Shown in pieces: positions 32,837 to 45,775 of a stretch of 64,000 nt of DNA (the stretch's first letter is position 1; each line of letters opens with the position of its first letter). Source of the DNA: Arctopsyche grandis (lineage: Eukaryota > Arthropoda > Insecta > Trichoptera > Hydropsychidae). The position numbers and the translations under genes are program-made. The stretch covers positions 16,513,793 to 16,577,792 of the forward strand of contig NC_135356.1 of the NCBI RefSeq assembly GCF_051622035.1, in the 5' to 3' direction. The notes beneath the pieces were generated by a model. It did no database searches. It was not told the origin of the DNA and worked only from the letters and a program-made list of their open reading frames with translations.

Positions 32837-34248
32837 GCTTTTTTTGGCTGCAGAGATTGATCAGGCTGTAGTAGCTCGTTGACTATGGTCAACGGTGATT
32901 AAAAGAAAACAAAAATAGCGTGCATATGTACTATACTAGTAGGCTGCAGCCCCGCAGCCCATGCCGACGACAAAAATAGCATGAATTTGTATTGTACAGG
33001 AAGGTCTGCAGCCCCGCAGCTCATATGGACGAGCCGCCACTGCTAGTTAGGCACTTAAATCGCAAGTTACCAGGTAGGCTGTTTAATCGCAAGTGCCTTA
33101 ACAAAGGGCTGGTGGTTGTATATATCAAATCTGTTGGGTGAAATCAACCAATCAGAGAACAGTGAAACATATGTCTAAATCCGAATATACATATGTAGCT
33201 AGAGTTTAACTTTGAAACAAAGTATTTTAATAACAATCTGGGGGAAGAAGTAATACAACTTAAGTTTTTACATACATATGTATGTTTGAATTACAGAGAA
33301 GTCAATAAATCGTAGTCGTAAGACCATGGCAAAGGTTAAAAGTGGAGTGAAAACAGTATCTAGTAATTTTAGATCTGAAAAGAAACATGCGTTTGCAATA
33401 AAGAACGATGTGGGGTTGACAATTATGTACATATCACTACTTTAAGATATAGAAAAAAACATTGAGAATTGTAAAGACGTGTGTTTCGAATAGACACATT
33501 AAGACAATAATAACTTAAAATCTGGATAGAAACATATGTACGTTGGCAATAAAGACCTTTGTGGGGTTGACAATTATCATTAGTAGAAAAATAGTTGAGA
33601 AAAATGTTGAGATTTGTAAAGACGTGTGTTTAAAATACGAGTGGGGTGAGTATTTGGGAGAGCATCCACATTACAATGGTAAGCGAGAAAAAAAATGTTT
33701 CAATATCTGGAGGTTCGAAATCCTTTTTTGAATATTATTCCTTAGTCGAGTCGTTAGAAAAGTCAAGCTTTAAACCATAAAAATATATGTATGTATATCT
33801 TTTTTTAATTTATTTATCGATATTTTGGATAAAAATATGGTATGATATTTATGAATGGAAATTTGAAACTATTACAATATACATATGTACACGGTTATGT
33901 CGCAGGGCTAATGTAATATATGAATCGAATGAAATTAATTTTAGATAAGAGAAAAAATAATTTTAAATAAATAATAAGTTGAGGAAATTGTATCAAAACT
34001 CGATATTCTGACGTTAAAGCGCTGACGTTAACAATGCGTGACGTCACACTTTTCAACCATAGCTCTGTATTTTGAGGCCATGTCTTTTTATTTACAAGCT
34101 TTTTTTAACTCTTTATTCTATTGCATAGCGTGTAAACATTTCGTCAATATACTAAGGTATTTCCTAACTTTCATTGTGCTATACAATCAGATCAACAACA
34201 GAAGAAAAATTTATTATTTTTATATGACAGATTTGCTATCTTATAAAC
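32837..34248. other. Left end of tandem unit plus AT-rich spacer, copy C
   Basis: Equals 15,081-16,492, including the two gctgcagccccgcag blocks and the roughly 146-bp direct repeat. No gene seen. Confidence 0.6.
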
Positions 34249-34482
34249 GGAAAGCGGACTATTCCGCAAAAGCGATCACGCGCAAGTCGTAGAATTCAAG
34301 GTCTTTAATAATATCACTGTAAGCTTGGCTGTCCATAACATGACGTTGACAATTACTTTTATCGTCTAAAAAATATAAATTTCCATTAATATAAAATACT
34401 AGCTGTATTACCCGGCTTCGCTCAGTGTTTATAATATAAACCGCTTAAACATGACTAAGCTAATAGTAAACATTAAATTAAA
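34249..34482. mobile_element. MITE-like dispersed repeat, copy C
   Basis: Counterpart of 16,493-16,726. Confidence 0.5.
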
Positions 34483-34559
34483 AAAAAAAATTTTTAAAAA
34501 AAATTTTAAAAATTTGAAAAAAATAAATAAAATAAAATAAAAAAAATCATTTTTTTTTT

Positions 34560-34832
34560 GCCTTCTAGGGCTTCGCCCCTCCACGCCCCCATGTGCAATT
34601 GCCGTTAAGGGCTACGCCCCCCTTAGATGATGCCTTTTAGGGCTCCGCCCCTCCGCGCCCCCATGTTTAAATGCCGTCTAGGGCTTCGCCCCCATGATCA
34701 GTTGCCTTTTAGGGCTTCGCCCCTCCACGCCCCCATGATTAAATGCCGTCTAGGGCTTCGCCCCCCTTAGTTAATGCCTTTTAGGGCTTCGGCCCTCCGC
34801 GCCCCCAAGATTAATTGCCGTTTAGGGCTTCA
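34560..34832. repeat. GC-rich minisatellite, copy C, 8 units
   Basis: Shares the gggctccgcccc variant with copy B, so B and C are closer to each other than to A here. Confidence 0.85.
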
Positions 34833-35635
34833 ATTAATCTTGAATTTTTTTTTACAGATTACACGTTGCAGTTCTTTATAGGACACTTTATTGTATCATA
34901 ATTTAACTTTAACATGAAATGTTTCTTATGGGGCGGTTCAAATACATAAAAAAAAAAAAATACCTGTGAGAACATCGACAATATTGGCTACTATATTATA
35001 TTTGTATTTGTTCTGTCGTAGTAGTCTGTCTATTATACATGCGTTTTCTTTGTCACCTTCTTTTAATATTGATGATTGGAAAGCCAATTTTAATATATGT
35101 ACATCTTTTTTGATTCCTTTTTATTACTTAATTTTATCATACATTTTATTGTAAATATGTACAATGGTTGCTATTTAATATAGTATAGTATATATAGCAA
35201 AAGGTAATACAAACCTACAAAGGCAATATATATTTTTTCAATGTTCACTCGCCATTAGGTGGGAAATCCTTTTTAAATGTTCTGTCGGGCGCAATATGGT
35301 GTATATAGCAATATAGTTTAAGGGCTATTTGCAAAGACATGTTATAACATTTATCTGTCTATGTTACTACGCCATCTGTTGATATCGCGTCGAAAAAGAT
35401 AGATTTTCGGTAAAAGCGTCATTAGTGGAATAGCATTAGGTGAATTGATTTAGGTGAATTGCATTCGACCAATTTACTTGCTCCCGCTGCCGTTACGACG
35501 CCATTATTGTGGCATCCAAACGTGACGCCTCGGCGTGGTAGCATCTTAATCTATACGCATTTAACCTATTAGGTGATGCTTAAAATATATATATATAGTA
35601 TTTTAAAAGCTCCAAATTCATTCGCATAAGGATAA

Positions 35636-35914
35636 GTGCGCGTTGGTTTTCGTCAAGTGCTCACGCGGAACTCATTGGGCCCCATAATAAGTCAGTGGCT
35701 TTCGAGACTCCATCTAATAATAAAAATGGCTCTAAGATTTTCCATCGGAAGTTGTGACAGAAACATTAACAGCATTTATGGGAACGTGAGCATTTCGCAA
35801 GTTCGTGACGGAGAATTCGACCCCCCATGATGATGACCTTTCAAGGACACTTCAAACAATTGACTTGGATGCTTTGTCTATAGAAATTGACTATACGCGG
35901 AGCTTCATATTCAG
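35636..35914 (+). pseudogene. Exon-like frame with frameshift, copy C
   Basis: Counterpart of 2030-2308. Confidence 0.35.
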
Positions 35915-36757
35915 GTATAAGATACCAATTTAAATGAAATATAGAAACCTTGTAAAAAAAAAGATGGAAATGGACGTGGAAAAAAGCCATGAAACAATGG
36001 AAATTACCTAATTAACTAAACTACGGTGAGATTTTCTAAATTTATACATATATTGTTGAATAATTATAGTCCTTAAATGTAATAATATTTTGTTTTCTTT
36101 TATGAAGAATGTGACTGCTTTGGATAGCCTAAGAAACAGACGCCTCCATACTGAACGACCCGAACTTCACCGCAGAAGCGGTCTCGTCATAAAGCAATCA
36201 CGCTTCTTTTACAATTCAAGAAGATTACTCGGCTGTGATGGATCCGGCATTCTTGCTGCAAGGAGTAGGAATAAGAAGGCAGTGCTTCCGGAAATCAAAG
36301 GTTTCCTCTCTGTCATATGATACTGAATAAGTGGGTGTATGACCCGCATGATTGTGGGTCCCTCTAAATTTACTACTAAAATTTTCTAGGTTAATGCACT
36401 AAAACTTCAACTGTTTTATTGTCAATTGTTGTCTAAACGTTATATTTTATTTTCAAAACAGTAAAATTAGCCCACAGTGACTTACAGGTTGCCCTGAACT
36501 GTCACTATGGCTGGAAACATTTAAACAGTATTACAATGATACAGACAACAAAAATAGAGAAATATTATAAAAATAAATACAGATTATTGGTTAAACCGCT
36601 CGAATCATTTTTGTCTTCGAAGAGGAAAAAATCCCACTTCCAGTTTATTAAATTAAGTGATTTCAAAAATCAAATCGATTGGATGATTTGTTCTCTAGTT
36701 ATAACTGCAGCAAATTTGAAAAATGTAGTTGCGAGAAAAACGCGTTTGAGGTTTAAG

Positions 36758-37066
36758 TTACCCATACAATGTACCTTCCTCTTCTTCGAAATACACATGT
36801 AGGGCTGCTGAAGCCTTTCTTCGAGCTGATCGGCCCTCTTTCGAAGCAGCCTGTTGACGATGATCTGCTATTTGTAGCCTCGTATCATCTTTGTCAGCGG
36901 CATAATCGTTTGCTGCAGGTCCAACTATTAATCCCATCACATTGAACATTTTTAAAATAGAAGAATAACCTTCATTGATTATTGACGTAGTAAAGTAATT
37001 GGATAATTCGATAGTTTTGAGACCACTGTGGAGGTGTTTTGGAGCAAAGTGCCAAATTTTTTTCAA
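36758..37066 (-). pseudogene. Mutator-like tail, copy C
   Basis: Translation identical to 3152-3460. Confidence 0.35.
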
Positions 37067-37079
37067 AATTTCACACTAG

Positions 37080-37217
37080 TTAATACACTGCGGAAATTTT
37101 ATTAAATAACGACCAGCTGTCATTGTATGGATCATAAACTTCTATCATGTCAGAGATTCCAACGTGATGTTCGATTGCTAGAATGCAAACTTTCAACGGT
37201 AAAGTTGATCTGCTGTT
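37080..37217 (-). pseudogene. Kelch fragment, copy C
   Basis: Identical to 3474-3611. Confidence 0.45.
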
Positions 37218-37230
37218 TTTAATAAGATAC

Positions 37231-37490
37231 AATTCTTATAAATGCTCATAATACATGTAATACATATTAATTAAAGACTCTAAAGTCGACGATCTAAAGC
37301 AGATTGTGTTTAGGAAATCTTCAACACATTTTACTGGATGTTCTATAAAATATTCACTCTTAGCTTTCAATAGATTTGACCAATTATGTCCACCTTTTCA
37401 CTGAACTGTTTCAATGTCATTGCTCCGCGATAGTAATATCCGATTTTAAATTTATTTTGTTAGTAATCATAGTATTATATTATTATAATG
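37231..37490. repeat. Satellite monomer, long type, copy C
   Basis: Counterpart of 3625-3884. Confidence 0.8.
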
Positions 37491-38862
37491 ATATCAATAT
37501 GAATGTGCGCGTGGAGCGGGGCGAATTCGCGACTTTTCGCAAAAGACACTTTGTATCCAAAAAAATGGAATAACTTTTTAACTATAGCATATTTCTACGC
37601 GAAACTTGGAGAAGTTATAGAATATGATATTATCTAAATTATTAACGTCTAATTTTACAAAAATATTATCTCTTCAGGGGGTGGTTCTGAAACAAATGCA
37701 CCCTATAAGGTTTTATGTGTTAAATATATGCATATATATATATATATATATATTTTGAACAATTTAACATCTGTGCCGATGGGACACATATTTACTCAAT
37801 ACAAAAAAAATGGGTTCACGAATTTACGACGTTTTTATGACGGTCGAAATGATGTTATATGAAATGATTCGTGTGTTTTCAAAGTCGAGCAACTTTATCT
37901 AATAAAACATGAGACGCAGTCATGGAGATTGTACGCGTATACAATATACTTATGATTATGTAGTACATATTTTATGTGATTGTCCAAAGCAGTGATCCAC
38001 AACCAGTAAGCGCGTTTTATTTTTTACACGATTACTTTTTCTTTCTATCATATAACAATCTTTTTGAATTAAAATTATAAAAATAAAAATATTGTATTAC
38101 AACGTAGAATATCGGCTTTTATATGTAAAATATAATTTATATAAAGGTACTTCCAAAACATTGATAATCGCCTAAATTTACTTGGAACCTATTTTTTTTG
38201 GAAGGTTACCAATAAAAATAATGAACCGAAAAGATTTTGTTTGTACGCAATTTTGCCGATGCTTATTTTGAAAACCTTTTTTTTTAGTAAAATTTCCCCG
38301 AAAGTATCGAACCCATGCATTTGTCACGATTTGCCTTTGATAAAAAAAAAAGCCGCCGCTGCACTTGTGACGCTCTTTAGGCCCATAATGGAGTGTTAGT
38401 GTGTTGATAAAACATTATTTTTGCGTAATTATTAACGGAAAAATATATGGTTGCGTTCCACGAGTTGCGAATCACTTACAATTCGCCTAAGCATTGCGCG
38501 TACATTCACGGTTGTGATATGATACTCCGACGGCGGTGATATTTGAATTAAATAAAAATACAATGAGAATTTTGTATGAGATCATGTATGTAATTACTAA
38601 GAATCAATTGCAATCAATAAAAATCGATGAAAATTTAAAATAAACCAAAATTTTCTTTTTGTTCGATATGTCTGAAATTTAAAAAATATGATCATTTTTT
38701 TTCGAAATAATATTATATAAACCCCAATTGAGACATATATAGTCTTAAAACAAAATATTATGGCGCGTATATGTGTGGGATCGACGACGTGGAATCCACG
38801 TTCCCCGTCACAGCGCAAGGTTTACCGAGGACGTGGATTCCGCGTTCCCCGTCGTTAACGAG
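37491..38862. mobile_element. About 1.4-kb unclassified insertion, copy C
   Basis: As 3885-5291 with a 35-bp deletion at about 38,389 (cccataat|ggagtg). The deletion removes most of the 110-codon frame seen in copies A and B, so that frame is probably not a gene. Confidence 0.45.
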
Positions 38863-39119
38863 TTAATATGTACAGCGTAATAGGAAAAATAGCTCAAAAA
38901 CCTATTTTTAATTCGTATAAATGGTCATAATACATCTAATACATAATATTAATTAAAGACTCTAAAGTCGACGATCTAAAGCAAATTGTGTTTGGGTATT
39001 CAACCCTTTTTACTAGATGTTCTATTAAATATTCACTCTTGGCTTTCAATAGACTTGACCAATTTGGTGAATTGAATTATGTCCACCTTTTCACTGAACT
39101 GTTTCAATGTCATTGCTCC
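38863..39119. repeat. Satellite monomer, copy C
   Basis: Counterpart of 21,142-21,398. Confidence 0.8.
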
Positions 39120-40545
39120 ATCAGTGGTTGTTTCTGGTGGAGTCTCATATTGTGCTGGTTGTGGTTGTTCTTGCGAAGTTGGCTGTGACTTTTCTTGTGA
39201 TGTTGGCGGTGTGTCCAGGTTCTGTAGAAATGCGGGCTTAACTCTGTCTATTGATACTGCTTTTTCTGAACCGGCTATGTCTAACCACATGTTCTTACTG
39301 TTTCGTCGTAAAACATTGTATGGTCCTTCATATGGTGGTTGTAGTGGTGCGCATACTGAGTCTGTCCTTAAGAAGATGTATTTGCAGTCGTGAAGGTGTT
39401 TGTTGACGAAAGTTTTGTGTTGCCCATGGTGTTGTATCGTTGGTCTTATCTGATGCATGGTTCTCGGTAGTTTTCCGGCAAATGTTGATGCGTCTTCGGG
39501 TGGTGTATTTAAAAATAGGTCTGCTGGTAGACAAAGTGTTGTGCCGTATGTCAGTTGTGTCAGTTGAGAATAGCCAATGTCTTCTCTGACCGCTGATCGT
39601 AGTCCAAGTAGTATCATGGGCAAAACGTCTGTCCATTTGTCTGTGTTGCAGGCTTTGATGGATGCCTTGAGTGTTCTGTGACATCGTTCTATTATTCCGT
39701 TTGATTGCGGGTGGTATGCTGTTGTTCTCTGACGTTTGATTCCCATGATTTTCATTAGTTGTGAAAATAAATGTGATTCAAATTGGCGTCCTTGGTCTGT
39801 TGTGATGGTGGCTGGAACGCCGAATCTAGTAATCCAGTTTTCCAGGAGTGCTTTCGCAACTGTTTCTGCTGTGATGTCTTTGATGGGGATTGCTTCTGGC
39901 CATCTGGTGAAACGATCTATGATTGTTACGCAATACATATATTCTCTTGAAGGGGGTAGTGGTCCGATGAGGTCTATATGTATGTGGTTGAATCTGGTGT
40001 CAGGAACCGATATAGTTTGGGTGGGGCTCCTCGTGTGTCGAGAGATCTTGGTTTTTTGGCATGGAATGCATGTGCGTACGTAGTCTCGTATTTCCTTTTT
40101 CATGTTTGTCCAAACGAAGCGGGTTTGTATAGCTCTTAGTGTTGGTTTTGGTCCTATGTGTGCTTGGTCGTGGAAGCTTGTAATGATTGGCTTTCTGCAT
40201 GATGCGGGTATGTATGGTCTTATATTGCCAGTAGATATGTCGCACCAAATTGCTTGTTCTATATTTGTCAATCGTAGGTGGAGTAGTTCTAGTCCCGTGT
40301 CTGAATTTCGTAGTTCTGAAAGTCCTTCGTCGGTTTGTTGTTCAGCTATGATTTTCTCTATGTCTAAGTTTGGAGGTTTTGTTATGGCTTCGATTCTCGA
40401 TAGGGTGTCTGCTACGACGTTGTCATCACCTTTGATGTGTTCTATATCTGTTGTGAATTGGGCAATGTAGTCTAGCTGGCGTTGACGTCTTGGTGATGCT
40501 GGTTCTGTTTGTTTCGTGAAGGTTGATGTTAAAGGTTTGTGGTCA
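39120..40545 (-). CDS. Gypsy element 1 pol: RNase H end plus integrase, copy C
   Basis: The 508-codon ORF (39,033-40,559) has the same translation as 21,312-22,838 and the same satellite-encoded ends. D196, D255, E291 and the zinc-binding residues are all intact. Confidence 0.85.
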
Positions 40546-41660
40546 GACTCTAAAGTCAACGATCCTAAGCAGATAGTGTGTGGTTATTCTACAGGTTTTA
40601 CTAGATGTTCTATTAATTATTCACTCTTGGCTTTCAATAGACTTGACCAATTTGGTGAATTGAATTATGTCCACCTTTTCACTGAACTGTTTCAATGTAA
40701 ATGCTCATAATACATCTAATACATAATATTAATTAAAGACTCTAAAGTCAACGATCCTAAGCAGATAGTGTGTGGTTATTAAACAGCTTTTACCAGATGT
40801 TCTATTAATTATTCACTCTTGGCTTTCAATAGACTTGACCAATTTGGTGAATTGAATTATGTCCACTTATTCACTGAACTGTTTCAATGTAAATGCTCAT
40901 AATACATCTTATACATAATATTAATTAAAGACTCTAAAGTCAACGATCCTAAGCAGATAGTGTGTGGTTATTAAACAGCTTTTACCAGATGTTCTATTAA
41001 TTATTCACTCTTGGCTTTCAATAGACTTGACCAATTTGGTGAATTGAATTATGTCCACTTATTCACTGAACTGTTTCAATGTAAATGCTCATAATACATC
41101 TTATACATAATATTAATTAAAGACTCTAAAGTCAACGATCCTAAGCAGATAGTGTGTGGTTATTAAACAGCTTTTACCAGATGTTCTATTAATTATTCAC
41201 TCTTGGCTTTCAATATACTTGACCAATTTGGTGAATTGAATTATGTCCACCTTTTCACTGAACTGTTTCAATGTAAATGCTCATAATACATCTTATACAT
41301 AATATTAATTAAAGACTCTAAAGTCAACGATCCTAAGCAGATAGTGTGTGGTTATTAAACAGCTTTTACCAGATGTTCTATTAATTATTCACTCTTGGCT
41401 TTCAATAGACTTGACCAATTTGGTGAATTGAATTATGTCCACCTTTTCACTGAACTGTTTCAATGTAAATGCTCATAATACATCTAATACATAATATTAA
41501 TTAAAGACTGTAAAGTCAACGATCCTAAGCAGATAGTGTGTGGTTATTCTACAGCTTTTACTAGATGTTCTATTAATTATTCACTCTTGGCTTTCAATAG
41601 ACTTGACCAATTTGGTGAATTGAATTATGTCCACCTTTTCACTGAACTGTTTCAATGTCA
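40546..41660. repeat. Satellite array, 192-bp monomer, five full copies plus a partial
   Basis: The word gactctaaagtc (one copy gactgtaaagtc) recurs at 40,546, 40,738, 40,930, 41,122, 41,314 and 41,506, spaced exactly 192 bp. Monomers differ by single bases (ctaatac/cttatac, attctacag/attaaacag, cacttattc/caccttttc). The array starts at the end of gypsy 1 and ends in P-element sequence through a shared TCAT. Confidence 0.95.
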
Positions 41661-42250
41661 TCCTCAAAACGATATTTTGAAGACGTTTGATTGATTTGTT
41701 GAATAGCTGATGTACAATTTAGTATAGTAATATTTTCAAGAGGTATGCAGTTTCCATTAAATGAAGATCTTAGTACTAGGTGGTTTAGTAGCTTCTTGTA
41801 TATTGATTTAAACTGTCAGCAATTGGGGTTATTATTATATCCTCCGTGTGATCTGATGTTTCCAAATAGCAACTCAATGTGATCCTGACTAAATTTGTAG
41901 GTTGGAATGAATTTTAAACATTTTTCATCCTGAATTATATTGTTATACACAGTTTTCAAACTTTGTATATCAACTATGAGTCCCAAAAACCCAGTTTTAT
42001 TTTTAGTTTCGATCAAATTTTTTATCTTTTGAGTTATTTTTACTTCCGTTACTCCATTTATTTTCTTTGTGGTTTTCGTTCTAATGGTTATTTTTAGTGA
42101 ACGTAGATAATCTGTAGCGTCATCTAAGAATTTAAAAATTTCATTTTTATTCCCCTCAAATAATGGATGTTTATACCCAAGATGTCCTAAATTTTGAGAA
42201 TTTAATATGTCAAACAGATCGTTCATTTTTTGAATAAATTTACAGGTGGC
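41661..42250 (-). mobile_element. P-element fragment, copy C first
   Basis: As 10,684-11,282 but with CGA-to-TGA in the NNNPNC-RQF block, ending the ORF (41,816-42,226, 136 codons). Compared with 51,159 it lacks about 35 bp between two TCATCC repeats. Confidence 0.8.
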
Positions 42251-42573
42251 TTTGTGGCAACATTTTTAGGGGCTGAGAGCAATTCTATGCATATTACTTC
42301 AATGTAGATAAAGTAATAATTAGTTTTAAAAAAGAATACGGTGTACGGCCCTGTTTTTCAATGAGTGAGGATGGCGCACGTGCACTACAGATGTTCGGAC
42401 TTTGTCGAACTAATACTACCACACAATTTCACTAGTAGGGCCTATTTCAAAGAGATCCTACTGCTACAGAGCTTAACAAACAACTGAGGAAAACAGCCGA
42501 CATCTCCGTTTGGACGGAGATTTGTGGCAACATTTTTGGAAGCTGAGAGCGCTTCTATACATTATACTTCAAT
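42251..42573. repeat. Diverged direct repeats, copy C
   Basis: Counterpart of 11,283-11,606. Confidence 0.6.
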
Positions 42574-43266
42574 GATTATATTATTATAATGTTAATATGT
42601 ACAGCGTTATAGGAAAAATAGCTCAAACACCTATTTTTAATTCTTATAAATGCTCATAATACATATAATACATAATATTAATTAAAGACTCTAAAGTCGA
42701 CCATCCTAAGCAGATAGTGTTTGGTTATTCAGCACATTTTACTAGATGTTCTATCTATTATTCACTCTTGGCTTTCAATAGACTTGACCAATTTGGTGAA
42801 TTGAATTATGTCCACCTTTTCACTGAACTGTTTCAATGTCATTGCTCTGCGATAGTAATATCCGATTGCACCATCGATTGCATTTTTGTAAAATGTTTCT
42901 TCAATTACTATATCGACCTTGGGTTTTGGTCAGATGTTCTATAAAATATTCACTCTTGGCTTTCTATATACTTGACCAATTTGGTGAAATGAATTATGTC
43001 CACCTTTTCACTGAACTGTTTCAATGTCATTGCTCCGCGATAGTAATATCCGATTTTAAATTTATTTTGTTAGTAATCATAGTAATATATTATTATAATG
43101 TTAATATGTACAGCGTTATAGGAAAAATAGCTCAAAAACCTATTTTTAATTCTTATAAATGCTCATAATACATCTAATACATAATATTAATTAAAGACTC
43201 TAAAGTCGACCATCCTAAGCAGATAGTGTTTGGTTATTCAGCACATTTTACTAGATGTTCTATTTA
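42574..43266. repeat. Two rearranged long satellite monomers, left flank of the piggyBac insertion
   Basis: A short extra piece (caccatcgattgc...gggttttggt) is spliced in at about 42,868-42,930. The second monomer runs to ttctatt, where the transposon begins. Confidence 0.85.
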
Positions 43267-44062
43267 CACTATGGTGGCCGCGTAGATTTATGCGTGAATG
43301 TTGCCAGGGGCCGGCTCCTTTTAATTTAAATTGATTAAAATAAACTCTTTCTAAATTCTTAAATAAATGTAATAAACGTAAAATAAGCAAATAAAAAGTG
43401 AAAACATAATTCTAAATTGAAAATATAGATGTCACTAAAGCACTAACGCATGAGAATCTTTTCACATCTTCTTATATAAAATCAAGCTCAATATTATTTG
43501 GAAATGTATTTAACAAGCTGTAATATGAAATATAAATAACAATCTAACCAGAAAAAATAACAAACAGGGTCATTTTATGCATATAGTCCTTTTTTTTATG
43601 TTCCCATTATGTCAATGTTGCGGAACGTTCCGGTTCCAGGGAGCAAAGCTCCCAGAAAAAAAACTATAATTTACGACCCTTTTTACGACACGTCATGGAC
43701 TGATCACTATGAGATAATATTGTAACATCGTAATTTAAAACTTGAGTAAAATAAAACATGAACGCATTATGCATTATAAAAATAAAACGCATTATGTTTT
43801 TCTTGATTTATTTTGAAAAAGTAAAAATACAATTATAAATATCGAATTAAAAAGCATTATGATTTAAAAATGGAGCATTATACTACAAACATGATTCTTA
43901 TTCTACAATTACATCGAAACATATATTTACATATAAACTAAATATCGAAATAAAAATAATTATGATTTAAAAATTGAGCATTATACTACAAATATGATTC
44001 TTATACTACATTTATATACAAAAAATAAAAAAAAACTCTTTTACAAAACACAGATTATAATA

Positions 44063-45768
44063 TTATATATTTTTTGAGTGAAATTTTGCGAAACAGTCAC
44101 CTAAGTGCAGAGGCACTTTACAAGATTTGCACCAAAATAAAGTCGTTTTTGTTATTTTGTTTTTATAGCAAACGTGACATCATCTTCGAATTGTTTTTTT
44201 TGTTTGTGATATTTTTACACACATGTGTTTTGAAAAATCTCCGGATAATCTTTGAGTCGGATCAGGAAGAGTACCACCAGTTGATGGAAGGTCAATATTT
44301 TCTGCTGAAATCCATAACTTCCCCACTTCGAGCAAAAAATCGTGAAATCTCACTTAACGGAATGAATTTTTTGTTATCTCTTCATAGACTCGAAATGAGT
44401 TGAAGAAAGCGCAATTCATGAAATAAAATGCGACTTTCTTTGTCCATTTTTGTGTTTTCCGATATACTGGATAGTAGCTAAGGAATTGATCGGCCCGATC
44501 AACGCCTTTCATATAATTATTATAATCTGTTATGCATTTTGGTTTGAAAATGAGGTCTCCGCTTTTCCGGTCCTTTTTCCCTTTGGTAACGAGGTCTCCA
44601 TTATGAATAGTGGATATCATCTGCACATCTCTCTTTTTATTCGTTTTAAATAATTGCAGTAATATTTGGCCGCATCGTAAGAATGTGGGTCTCCGAAACT
44701 TGCAATTTATATGTTTTCAAACTCTCTGGTAATCCTCGATTTATTCGAATCGTACCACACAATCGAATTTTTTTTAATAACAGACTTTTTGCTAATTCCA
44801 CACTGTTGTATAAATTGTCCATATATACGTGATGCCATTTGTCAAAACTGTTTTCTAACAATTTCATAACTATATCATTTAATTTAAGTCCTGATCCAGA
44901 ATATAGCTTGAAGGAAAAAATATAGCCCGTAACAGCATCACACACCATTCTGACAAGGATGCCATATTTAGTTATTTTGCTCGGATTGTAAACTTTAAAA
45001 TTTAATCGTCCTCGCCAAGGTATCATACCTTCGTCCAGAGAGATATTTTGTCCAGGGTTAAAATTTTCTCGAAACTTTTTAGAAAAGTAGTTAATTATAT
45101 ATTGAACTTTGAATAATCTGTCAGCATCAGGTGGTACATATATTGTCATTATCAGAAAAGTGTAAAGATTGTAAAATTTGACGAAATCTATTTCGACTCA
45201 TAGTCTTCGAAAATATTGGTGTTTCGATCGAGGGATTCGTTGACCAATAATCGTTTATTCGAGCTTTACGCACTAATCCCATAATTATCACTAAACCAAA
45301 CCACTTTTTTATTTCTTTCACTGTAACGTCAATCCACTTTTTTGTTTTTTGAGGAGTTTTGTAGTGTTGGTAATTCTGTCTCTTATATCTATTGGTTTCG
45401 ATTACTACATGTTCAAGAAAATCTTCGCCGATAAAACAATTCACCACATCTTCAATACTTTTCTTCTCGGGACTTATTTTGGGACCTGTTGATCCTTGAA
45501 AAGGTTCATTATCTCTTGGTGGATCGATAGTTGACCAATCAATTTCTTCATCCTCCTCTTCATCGCTTTCGTCAGAATCAGTTGAATTACTGCTACTGGA
45601 TAGATGAAAAACCTTGGGATTTTTTTTAGGTTGAAATGGATAATCGGAACTTTCTTCTTCGCTGCTATTTCCGATAGATTCTTCATCACTGTCGACATCA
45701 CTAGGAATATCGGATAAACTATCAGCGTACTCGTCCTCAAAAATATCACCAAATTCGCCTTGATCCAT
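44063..45768 (-). pseudogene. piggyBac transposase (DDE_Tnp_1_7 type), broken
   Basis: The start (MDQGEFGDIFEDEYADS) opens an acidic N-terminus typical of the family. The three catalytic Asp contexts are visible: SLDEGMIPWRGR, HVYMDNLYNSVELA and MKGVDRADQFLSYY. A C-terminal Cys-rich finger (CHVCYKNK, WCKSCKVPLH) lies near 44,080-44,170. Frame changes fall near 45,140 and between 44,646 and 44,626. In-frame stops follow NSFR (44,354) and precede the Cys finger. Function is therefore lost although every domain is still recognisable, so decay is fairly recent. Confidence 0.85.
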
Positions 45769-45775
45769 TCTATAT

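Noticed and set aside
40546..41660. CRISPR-like array
   Set aside because: The whole 192-bp unit repeats with no variable spacers, in a eukaryotic context.
43620..43660. Palindrome near ggagcaaagctcc as a transposon end
   Set aside because: The true transposon ends with TTAA context lie at 43,267 and 49,797; this short palindrome has no matching partner.
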